Below are positions 12,701 to 23,500 of a DNA stretch of 64,000 nt, piece after piece; position 1 is the stretch's first letter, and the number at the start of each line of letters is the position of its first letter. The notes below the pieces were generated by a model. The model did not search any database and was not told where the DNA came from. It saw only the letters and a program-made list of their open reading frames with translations. The DNA comes from Climacium dendroides (Eukaryota; Streptophyta; Bryopsida; Hypnales; Climaciaceae), in assembly GCA_950106755.1 (NCBI GenBank), contig OX467088.1:1162001-1226000 (forward strand), given 5' to 3'. The position numbers and the translations under genes are program-made.

Positions 12701-13296
12701 ATAGTGCCAGAGTTCTCCACTACTTTTCCTCGATTTATACCTTGTGGCTTATCAAGGGGCACGTCGCGACTGCTCTCAAAAATCCCCGCAAGATGATTAG
12801 AAGTCATTTCCAATATAGGAAACGTAATTGCTGGAAAACTAGCAATTGTGCGAAACAATTCCACTTGCACATCATCTGGCAAATTAGCTATTTGTCTTGT
12901 CATTGTCGTCAAGATATTCTCCATAGTTCTCAATCCTAAAGCCCTGATGTAATTGATTTAAGTCAAAAAACACATGGGTCAGGAATCTTCATTAAGTTTA
13001 ATAAAAACAAAATTTCCAACATTTAACTTCTACATGTACATTCATTAATATTGAACAGGGGCAATGGTTTTAATTTCACAAAAGTTCAATACACGAATTC
13101 ATTTACTTCTTAAAAACTACGTAGAGCTTAGTATCTTACCTTGTTTCTCTTATGTTTGCCAATTGTGTCGCAATGTCGAACAAGCCTAGATCACTCAATT
13201 TTTGTGAGTTCCTTTGAATATTTTCCTTTCTCAACCTCTCGTACTTAGTGATCTCTGAAGCCATGCTATTGTGCTTGTTTACATCAAACAATCCTA
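6740..13296 (-). CDS. TNPA/Transposase_24-like accessory transposition protein, seven exons
   Basis: Seven minus-strand exons join in frame with GT-AG borders: 13296-13140, 12943-12568, 11241-10363, 9785-9351, 9199-8960, 7942-7202 and 7096-6740 (TAA/TAG-type end at 6740). They give about 1,060 residues without an internal stop. Exon 1 has the KYERLRKENIQRNSQKLSDL block typical of plant En/Spm second-ORF proteins. Exon 3 is acidic (EEDNFLFDDTEE) and then shows a Transposase_24-like block (FFRILRSQMKTKRANMKKL ... SERMKVARQ ... SGRSEGE). The last exon resembles DUF8039, ending VGDAVKSVTKWPIEAL. Exon 6, about 247 residues with a WGLGGTIHYEREF segment, is not recognised. TNPA-type proteins bind subterminal repeats and control transposition. 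The true start is not fixed: ATG at 13264 is possible, or an upstream exon exists. Antisense orientation to the transposase is unusual. Confidence 0.75.
8440..8660. repeat. Degenerate AATATGACTG repeats in intron
   Basis: Between the fifth and sixth exons of the minus-strand gene, degenerate copies of AATATGACTG with following CAGTCAC/TAGTCAT half-sites recur every 30-45 bases. They are an internal, more diverged version of the subterminal repeat. Confidence 0.6.
11505..11935. repeat. 92-bp tandem repeat inside the CACTA element
   Basis: The segment GACTGGGCTTGAAGTCACA recurs at about 11594, 11686, 11778 and 11870, a constant 92-base step. Each unit also contains CATTT-TGACTAC--GCAGTCA and GTGACTACAATTAGTTATAA. 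It lies between the second and third exons of the TNPA-like gene. The GACT/AGTC half-sites again suggest a relation to the ATATGACTG motif. Confidence 0.85.
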
Positions 13297-16200
13297 CTTG
13301 GAAAGGAAAAAATTGCATCTTAGTACAATAGTGACGTCTCAGACATTAATGCTAATATATTTTTCATCCGTATATATTAATAATAGGAAACAATAAAAAA
13401 GCACTACATAGTACCTCTTTAAATTGGAAACTACAAATACGCAAGAAACTGAAAATCATTGTACTAAACAATAATACATTGAATTGACATTCATAGCACA
13501 ATTCAATGCATGCAGAACGTTCAAAACCTTTTTTACTTTCTTAGAGACCCTGTACTGTACTCTGACTATGCGACAATATTATTTGAAGGCCACATATGAG
13601 AACAGAAATACACAAACTTATAGATAATTTTATTCCTAATGTCCAATCGCTCATTGAATAACATGCACCTTCCTAAACTCAATTATATTGAAGAAGATTG
13701 TAAGCAGGGAAAAATTTCATTCCATTGTAGACAATTGTTTGAATTTACGTGACCAATATAAATGACTAAAAACACCTACAATGATTGTTTCTTACTAAAT
13801 GAAGAAAGAGAACTGCATGTGGCTTCCCTACAAATCCCAAATGAACAAACAAACAAGAAAAACAAAGACAATACACAATACTATGGGAGGCAAGGCATTC
13901 CTAATTAATCCCAAATTCTTGCAGTGTAGGGTGTGCTCTTTCGATACATGAAGAGATGAATAGTTATGAATGACTTGGAACAGTTGCTGTGAATTATGAT
14001 TGTTTACAAGTCTCTCAATATTGTAAGCAGCCCTTCATTGATGTTCTTGTGAAGCCATGGTCAAGAAAAACAAGTCCTACATCACCAGTATGGGAGGAAC
14101 ACTGTTTTGAGGTAAATAATTCATAGTAAATCCATTTTATATCAAAAAAATATGAAAATTTCGAAAAACATCCCAAATTCTATTTCAGCTCATTTCAACA
14201 TTCTCCCACTAATCTGAATCACCACACAGATGTGCAAATTTGCTTAAGTGGTTAGGAATGCATTGCCTCCCATAAATGTCCACTGTAAATAAACAAATAA
14301 CAGGTGATGTGCATTAACGTACTTGCAATAAAAATGTTGCACTGCACTGCCCTCAAAAGAGCAAATACGCTTGCTCTAAAGAATCACCAGTATAGCTTGT
14401 TATTTCCTCCGTTGCCAATATAGCACTGCAAAAGCGAAGTGGAAAAAAAAAAAGTAAATACGGTTCAAACAACCTCAACAATCTGAAAAACCTTTCATCA
14501 GAAACGCTCTAAATGCTGACCAGATTCTCACCAATTGTGAACTGATAACCATACAGCAGCACACACCAAGTGCACGCTACTTTCCTAACCATTTGCAAAA
14601 TGACTGCATCACAGTACAGAACGAAATGAGCCTCACGAACGGGGTTCAAGGAGAAAATGGTTAAAAAACGAACAAGCAGGTCTCACTAAGCTTCTAAATA
14701 ATTAACAGGTTTCATGAAATTTACAGCTGTAACAAGCAGTTTCTAATTGAAAACTGGAATTGAAATAAAAAAGTCAGGGAAAGTAAGCCCTTCGGAACTG
14801 CGTATTTGTACTCATTCTGACTTTGCGAGACACAACATAATTATTTCTGACTTGTCTCTGCAAGAGACCTCGGTCGATGTAGCTAACTGAACGCGCTTCA
14901 CACCGACCAAGTAACTACACGGCAGACGAGTGCGACTGACACATTTCAAACAGAAAATATTTATAGAAAAAGAAACTGAAATCGCAGCTGCAAAATATCT
15001 GCAATACCTGCATTTTGAGCAGCCTTGCTCCACCAGACGATGTTCCAAGTTCCTTACTCCCGGCAGGGTAGAATTTCCGCAGTTGATCAATTGCCTGCTC
15101 TGGAGCACATACCTACTCCATATATCCAAAACGTGCAACAACAAAACACGATAACACTTCTAATTAGACCGGCAGAATATGGAGTGATGAACAAACATGA
15201 ATGTTTTCCAAAGAGCTGTTATTAATCCATGAATAAAGTCTGTGGCCACCTATCTCTATTGAGTTCTCGCTCTACAAGTCGACAGTGATCATCTCACTGG
15301 ATACGCTGCACCCTATGAATGGTTTATTTTGCCCTCAATTTTGCACCCTGAATCCCCGCCAAGGTCTTGTAGCACATGTCACACGTACATGATTTCGTCC
15401 AACCTTAGCATCGAGAATTGAAACAAATGCAGACATGGGATGATACATGATTCGCGGTCAATTGCAATCCCAAACTGCTTATATATACATGATGAAGAGC
15501 GTCACTCACAAGAGATGAATGCACTCCGACTATATATGCACTGTCTGAAAAACGTCAGTAACTCATGCGCATAATACAACCAAAGCCAAATCATATATTG
15601 GTACAACCTGTGAAGAAACTGAACTGGCAAAGATAAAGTATCAGCACTTTAATTTTTTAGAAGTACATACTTGCTGAAATTAAGTATGGACTGAATTCAT
15701 TCTCCATACTAGCTAGGATACAGAAAATGATGTGCAGGATATCGTAAGTTGTTAACTTCTCGATTGCAGACTACTGTAACTAACAATAAATAAAAATACA
15801 ATTCTTCAAAATTTTCTATAGCAGCTGGCATACTCCAATCTGTAATTCATCGTAGCTTGGAACGTGGAGAAGGGAATCCGGGAAATGCGGCAAACATGGG
15901 AAATCATTGGCAGAATTTTTTTTGTACAAAACAAATTTATAACTGGGAATGGAAATCCGGGAATCAGCCAGAAGTAACTTCATCTCCCTATGCGGCAACA
16001 GCTCTTAGAATTTATGTTCACAACCGCTTAATTACAGACTACTGTGCAGTACTTTGATTTTCAGCTCACAAAAGTCATATGTAATTTCTACAGTACCAAT
16101 ATTCCTAATTTTTATGCCATATTCCAATCTGTAAATCATCATGAAGAGCGACAAAATGCCAGGATCGCACCTAAACCGAGAGCGAGCTTCCTGCAGAAGT

Positions 16201-19200
16201 TGAACCTCAGTTGTGACGTAAGGGCCGCACCTGGCACACGATTAGAGCAGCTTCTCCAGTACGCTAACTTCGCTGTACTAATCTAAACGGACCGTCTGCA
16301 CCAGAGCTAAGCCATCTAAGTGTCAATGTTATTATCACCGGTGGTCTGCATGGCTTGCAGAGGGGGAAACAGAAGCAACTCAACAGGAAAGAAAGAGGCG
16401 GAACAGCAACGACGAAGAAGGAAATCAAATCATATTGAAGTCGCGGCTTACAAGCAAATGTTCACGTCCCATGGAGTCTCATGCCGGTGCTTGGCAAACC
16501 AAGATAGCTTAGGGAAATGTTCGAAATCTAGTCAACCAGCGAAGGAAAAACAAGAGTGCTCGGTTGGTGAAGGAAAGAAGTCGCAAGTTGTTGGGTAGCT
16601 GAACCTGCGCTTGAGTCGGAGCTGGAGCGGCGGCCAAACTGCGCTGAGTCGGAGTTGAAGCGGCGGCCCACAAGTCATGAATGCAGTGGGACCGATTAGT
16701 AGGTGCTAAAATAGCACTGTCACTGGGGCACTGGAGTTTCACACACAGAAGTCCCCCGAAAAGTGAAGCGCTGCCACACTTTACGGAAATAACAACAACT
16801 AAAAATAGAATTTCGCTGTGGTGGCTTCTTCCGTCGCACTGCATGCAGACATGTTCTCCTTCGTTCACCGATCTCTCGCAGGAATTGTTGGGCCCCTGAA
16901 TTCTCGGTCATGTAGGAGCTTCGGTGAAGTATTTTTTCTTTGTTGGTTTAGGGGGTGCAGGCTGAGATTCAAGTGGTTTTGCCTGTGCAGGTGGGTTCCA
17001 TTGACAGAGAATCCTCGGAGACATCCATGAGTCAAGAAATCGGTGGAGGAGTTTGCGGTTCGATGAAGATACATTTGCCGTCTGTCGTGATCACCCTGAA
17101 AGACCTTCCTTTCTATGTTTCCTAAGCTTTGAACTTAGTGAGAATCCAAGCGGCTTGTAGTAAAACTACTGTGCAGATTCCTTGCTTCTCGCTCCCACAT
17201 GCTCTCTGGATGGCAGAAGTCCCTCCTGCGGCACTTCTAGGTAAGGATTTTCCTCCTTTTTTTTTTCTAAACCAAGCTCATGTACAGGGTGTGTGCTGGA
17301 CTCTGTCTACGTAAACACATTCACGTAGTTAGACATGAATTTGATGGAAGGGGATGATGTTTGCCGCTTTGACCTTCAACTGTTGGCATGAAATCTAACA
17401 AGGGAAGCTGTTGCTGATCGATTCCTTCTCTCAATGCAGCATTTTGAAATCAAACAGATAGCAACTTAGACAGTCATGCCCTTGCAAATTTGTGAATTGG
17501 AACGATTGAATCAATTTAATTTGTTGAGTCAAAGGTAGCATTAATAACAAACCACATTCTCAGGAATACATTACAACCAACCAGAGTGGGCATGACTAGA
17601 GCTCATCACTTCTCTTCCCGAAATGGTCACGTCAGTACGTAATAATGTACCGTTTCAGAGCTCTGACACTATGTTGAAGGAAACCTAGACATTTGCGTGT
17701 ACAGAGTTCTCTGAACCCGGACTGGTATAAGCTAAGACTAATCAATGTCGGTCAGAGGTTCTAGATAGGAGTATGATAGTTTAAATTTGTAGAAATTTTG
17801 TCAATTTTACGATCATTACAATCAAACCAGTTGAAGACCTTGCAAAAAACGTGCATAGCTATCATAGAAATGGTATCATTCGGAGTCAGCTCATCAATAT
17901 AACAATTAATTGTATGTGATTTTTCAAAGGTCATTCCACCACATGATTGCAACTTCGAAATGATAAGCCATGCAGGGTTTTAGTGTTTTTCAGGGTTGGT
18001 TTAGGGTTTAGGGTATCAGGTCTCATACAATATGGATCACTCTGATGGTTCAACTAAAGGGTGATAGATTTCATGGAACTACGTTTCCACAAGTTCCAAC
18101 TTCATACGCACTAGTCCCTTGAAGTTGGTGTGGATCTTGAATCATTTTCATTGTTACTGTATGTCGGTTTGACATGGTACCGGTGGTTAGCAAATTTGTG
18201 AGTTTCGGTCAATGAATCGCATAAAGGCATCACATTCATGAAGAATCTGAAAAGCTAAGGAAAAATTCAAAGAGAAGAAAAGTGGCTGAATTCTTGAATT
18301 CGATCGTTGGTGGTGCAAAGTTTGGATTGATTGATCGAATGTGAATCCCAAAACAATTTCTGAAATAACAATCAAGAATCAAGAATCCAGTGAGAGGAGT
18401 TGCAATGCCTTCACCTCCAATTTTGAAGTTTATTCATGTAATGAATGAACTTGGTGTTCTCCTTGTTGAATTCATATTCATAATTACCGCGTGCTGTGGA
18501 CAAGGTCAAGATCAACGAGGATTGATCAAAATTCGGAAGTTTGGCCTGGCATTTTTGCATCCTCCATATAAACTAGGAACTTAAAACAGTCATAAATTCT
18601 GATCCCTTGTGTATCCTCATTCTTAATTTAAGTTTCACGTTCATGAATTCAAGTTGAACAAGGCATCATGAGTAGAATTGAAGGCAAAAGATTGATGCCA
18701 CCATGTTCTTGACCATTAAATATTTATGGTTTGGAGTTCAAAATGCACTCATTATGAGAACAAGTGAAGCCATTAAGAATATAGCTACCGTGTTGTTGAC
18801 CAATAAGATGTAACAGTTCATAGACTCTCACCATCATTATGGAAATTAAAATTTGTTAATTGTTTTAGAATTTAGGATTTCTGTTTGAATTCTATATCAT
18901 AACATTAACCTTGTACGCAATGAAAATCAGGTATTCATGATTGAAGACGCGTAACTGTGCATCACTGATAGGCACGTTCCAAAGGTGTTGGTATTGTTCA
19001 TGTTCTCCAATCCGAACTCATTGAAACTGATGTGGAGAATTTTTTGGTGGATCCTCCCTTTCATCAATTTTGGTGGATCTTTCTTTTTACGAAGACGATG
19101 GGGCGTGCTCTACCTATTTCCTAGAGGAGGTGCTCGTCTTCACATGCCAATCCATTACCTCTTTGTATTGTCTTGAATTCGGTTTTGCTAGATTCATACA

Positions 19201-20084
19201 TTATTACTAGTAGTTGGTTTATTTTGTAAGGTTAGTTTTATAGAATCTTCAATAGGACGAAGCATCAAATGCTCCTGAAATTATAGTCACAAGAGTAGGA
19301 AGAAGTTCTGGGTCACTTGCCCAATTTAGGATTGAGTTCACTGTTTGAAATCATCAAAGTCGAACCTTGAATGAATGGCAACGAAGTTTGAAACACTTGA
19401 ACAGAGCGGCAGCTAGGTATAGGATTGGCTTACACGTAAGTCAATGACCTTGCACTACAAACATATGCAAGGAAATTGAATTAGAGATGTCATATCCCAA
19501 GCATTTGCAACCGGCCAGAAGCACTGGCCCTATTATCTTGGAACTCATTCGAAGAGAAAAGTAGCAATGTTTTTGTACCCTTCCAGATAACAAAGGCCAC
19601 CCACTCCATTTACCAATGATGTACACATCCAACCCCACTTGGTAGACCTCCACATGGTACTCTTACTGAAGTAAACCCAAGGTAGTATGCATTGGATTTG
19701 TGAAGTTATAGGATCTGCTTTGAATTTAGAGTAGTGCCCCTTTTTTGGGGCAATAGGTGCTCAGGGGTTAACAACAAGTGTGCAGCAATAGTAGTTTTAG
19801 TATGAGCTCTATGTTCCCACGTGTTGTTAGGTATATCTCTGTTGTTAGTGTTGGTGGCCCACTTTGCCACAATTTGCCACAATGCCTATTTTTGAGTAGG
19901 CATCGAAACGGGCATTTTCCATACTTAATAGAAAAGTATGTCTGGCCTTTGTGTTGGTGGTCCTCGTATTGTCCCATTGCACTGTGCGTTGGTATGAAAT
20001 ACCAAATTATACTTGAAATGTTGCAATGTTCTTGGCATCCAGCGTAGATGTACAGTTGGTGATGTGAGCGAAGTCACATCACTA
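13297..20084. other. ~7 kb spacer between the divergent CACTA genes, no recognised protein
   Basis: No open frame here matches a family I know. Base composition changes along it: 13.3-15 kb and 17.4-19.7 kb are AT-rich, whereas about 16.1-17.3 kb is more GC-rich and resembles promoter or leader DNA (for example the run around 16818-17030). It must hold the promoters of both element genes and may hold extra 5' exons of the minus-strand gene. The GC-richer block could also be captured host DNA, which CACTA elements often carry. Confidence 0.4.
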
Positions 20085-20390
20085 TGCCTAGGGATATCAT
20101 GTAACCTAAGTTGTATCTCGACGAACATGACTGTACCAACTCATGTCATGTAATGTGAGTTGTATTTCAACTTATATGACTGTACCAAGTCATGTAACTT
20201 CAGTTGTATTTCGACCAACATGACTGTATGAAGTCATGTCATGTAACATGAGTTGTATGTCGACTTATATGACTGTAGTCAGTCATGTCATGTAACATGA
20301 GTTGTATGTCCACTTATATAACTGTATTTAGTCATGTCATGTAACTTGAATTGTACGTAGACTTCTAAGACTATACTGAGTACAGTTTAG
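20085..20390. repeat. ~49-bp tandem repeat upstream of the transposase gene
   Basis: Units of the form TCATGTCATGTAACATGAG followed by TTGTATGTCGACTTATATGA and CTGTA recur near 20087, 20141, 20189, 20234, 20283 and 20332, a step of about 49 bases. Each contains ATATGACTG or ATGACTG. It ends about 170 bases before the transposase ATG at 20559 and so may lie in the promoter or leader. Confidence 0.8.
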
Positions 20391-20558
20391 GCATTCACAG
20401 GAATGAAAGTAGTTGTTGTAAACAATTTCTATGACTCTGGAGTAGTCATAGCCATATTGCAATAGTCATGTTAATGTTCAATTATGACTAATGCAAAAGT
20501 GATTGAAATATATTACATTGACATTTTCTTGGTAGTGCATATCAGGGAAGTGCACAGC

Positions 20559-23500
20559 ATGTCTGAGGGGGAGCTTCAAAGTTTGCAAGAGCTACGATTA
20601 TGGCAAGAAGAAGAAATTGAAGCAGATAACATGCGTCTAACAAAGTACCCATGCCCCTGCATGAAGTGTGCAGGAGGAAAAGTGCTTGATAGACGTACAA
20701 TTCGAAAACATCTTCGCAGCAAGAAGAGGGACCCAGCTTTTACAGCCTCTATCTTAGTAAGGACATTCAAAATAATGAATTGTTTATTAAAAAAACAGTA
20801 TGCTTTTGTCAATGATATACATCTACATTGTTTTCTTAAAGTTTCAGTGACTTGTGTAGGCCTTGTGGAGACCCTATGTGGAAGCCTCCTCTTTGGTTTC
20901 TTTACAAACATTTGTAAGAGAGACACATACTTCAACAAATGGCACACTGAAAGGAACGTCTATAAGAGTAGTGGCTTTAGAGAAGTGGAGGTCAAATGTG
21001 TATGATGGACAGTGGTGTGATGGTCCCATACCGAAACTAACAATATTTTCCTATTGGCAAAGAAATTGGGATGTGAAGGTGTCAACGTTTCCTTTCATGG
21101 GTTGGGGTCTTTTTGCCCTGCAACCCGCGAAAAAAGGGGAAGAGTTACTTCCCTTTGTAGGACCCCAGTACACACTAGTAGAGTATAAAATTTTAAAGGA
21201 AGGACGGCCTCGCATAAAGTCATATGTGATGGAAGTTGAGCCGGACTTGTATATAGACGGAGATGTATTGAAGGGAAATGTAGCCGGATTTATTAATAGT
21301 TCTATAGGTCGAGAGGAGTTAGGGAACGTCATGTGGGAGTTTCGCATGCAGCCCAAACCATGGAACAACTTGGAGTGGGGATATGTAATGACAATAGCGT
21401 CAAGGGATATTGTGGCTGGAGAGGAGCTGTATGCACATTACTATGTAAATTGAAAAACGTATTGTCAAATGAATAGGATCATTGAATTTTTCGAAAAAAC
21501 TATGCGTAGTCATACTTTGTATTCAGTCATATTGTGTAGTTAGCAATGTTGTTGAGGCCCACTATATGTGGTGGAATATGATGGTAGAGTGCCAGATAGT
21601 GTCAATTGTTTACATGTGTTTTGGCCTTATGGGAAAGTAGATCATGAACATGAAATTGTGTATTCATGATGTAGTAAGGGAAAATGATAATTATTTTTAA
21701 TTCATACTAAGCATATAATGAATTAATGAAAATTGAATTTTTTGCCAATTTATGAAAACTAAAATTGATAATCATTTCTTTGACTTAAGAGATCCTATTT
21801 GGAGTGCTAATTGAAAAGTCCATGATGATTATCCAGCAATACAGAATGCTATATTTTATTATGATCACGTCCCACAAGTTTGCATGTTCCAATTATTAAT
21901 TTTACAATAAACTTATATGTGTATGTGGTACACATGGACTACTACAGGATGACTATGCTCCTGTGGACCTCCGATTGCATAAACGAAGAAGTATTCGAGG
22001 AGAGCCTGTTCAACGAGACCCTTCTCCAAATGTTGGAGAGGTGGATGTGCTCCGTATGGTAACAGAGTGCTTTAACAAGTATGACAGCATACATGTCCGT
22101 GGAGAAGGAATTGAGAATATTATTACGGACACACTTGATGATGCAACAAATGAAGATGATTTGAGGATAAATGATTTACAAGGTTCATACACTAACAATC
22201 TTGACGAGCAAGTGGATGCCAACAATGACCGGATGGAGAGAGAGGGGACTTCAACCAACATGGAAGATGTAACTGGCGTGGATATGGATGTTCTTTTGCG
22301 AGAAGCACAGACTCCTTTGTACGTGGGAAGCGATTCCAACCGTTTGATGTCCACGCTCATGTTGCTAGTGAGCTGCACTACTCATGGTGTCTCTAATAGT
22401 TTTGTTGATGAGTTGCTGAAGTTGTTGACAGAGACCATATTACCAAAAGAGAATTCACTTCCCAAATCATTTTATGAAGCCAAAAGTCTTTTGATGAAGT
22501 TGGGATTGTCATACAATTCCATACATGCGTGTAGAGATGGATGTTGTTTGTTCCGCAACGAACTACAAGACGCAGTAGAGTGCCCTACTTGCCACAAATC
22601 CCGATATGTAGAGAACTCCAACAATGTACCAGTGAAAGTATTGAGACACTTCCCTTTGATTCCACGATTAAGAAGAATGTATAGCAATACACAGTTGGCG
22701 GAGCTCATGAAATGGCATGTAGGTGGGAAAAGCAAAGACAAGGTGATGAGATCGGTTGTAGATTCCAAGGCTTGGAATCATGTGAACAACAAGTGGCAAT
22801 GGTTTGCTGAAGACGAGCGCAATGTCAGACTTGGCTTGGCATTGGATGGTGTGAATCCATTTCAGAACCAAAGCCTTAGCCATTCAACTTGGCCAGTGAT
22901 TATGCTCAACTACAATCTTCCCCCTTGGTTGGTGACAAAAAATTTCTTTATGATGCTTACATTAATCATTCCAGGAAAAGAGAGTGTAACAGAGAAGAAC
23001 ATAGATGTGTACCTGGCACCATTGATTGAGGAGCTTCAAGAACTATGGAGAGGGGTTGATTGCTTGGACGGATCTTGCAAAAATTCAGAAGTGAAATCAT
23101 TCAAGTTACATGGCATTCTCATGTGGACGGTGAATGACTTTCCCGCATATGGATTAATCTCAGGTCAAGTAACAAAAGGATATAGAGCATGTCCAGTATG
23201 TGGGCCACATATAGTAACTAGGCGTTCTAAAGCCTTGAGAAAAAACTTGTATATGGGGCACAGACGATACTTACCTATGACTCATCAGTGGAGACGACAG
23301 AGGGGTACATTTGATGGTGAAGTGGATGAAAGACCTCCACCTAGAAGGATGACTGGTCGAGAACAACTTCGTTATGCAGAAGAGTGAGAGGAATGGTTGA
23401 CAAAGTTCCGTGAAAATGGTGTAGAAAATTTGGTAGATCCAGTACACAAGCACGGGGTGAAGAGAAGGACATGTCTGTATGACTTGCCATATTGGAAAGT

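Noticed and set aside
14812..15225. Opposed 110- and 74-residue frames as a cargo gene in the CACTA spacer
   Set aside because: They overlap on opposite strands with no recognisable motif, and neither shows splice continuity with the element genes.
20848..20859. The TTTCAG acceptor at 20842-20847 as the start of the SET exon
   Set aside because: It puts TGA as the first codon in the SET frame. The next AG (20858-20859) gives a clean phase-0 junction.
20860..21444. The SET exon as a separate host gene merely engulfed by the element
   Set aside because: It lacks its own start and its own introns, and its splice phases fit the flanking transposase exons exactly, so a fused gene is the simpler reading.
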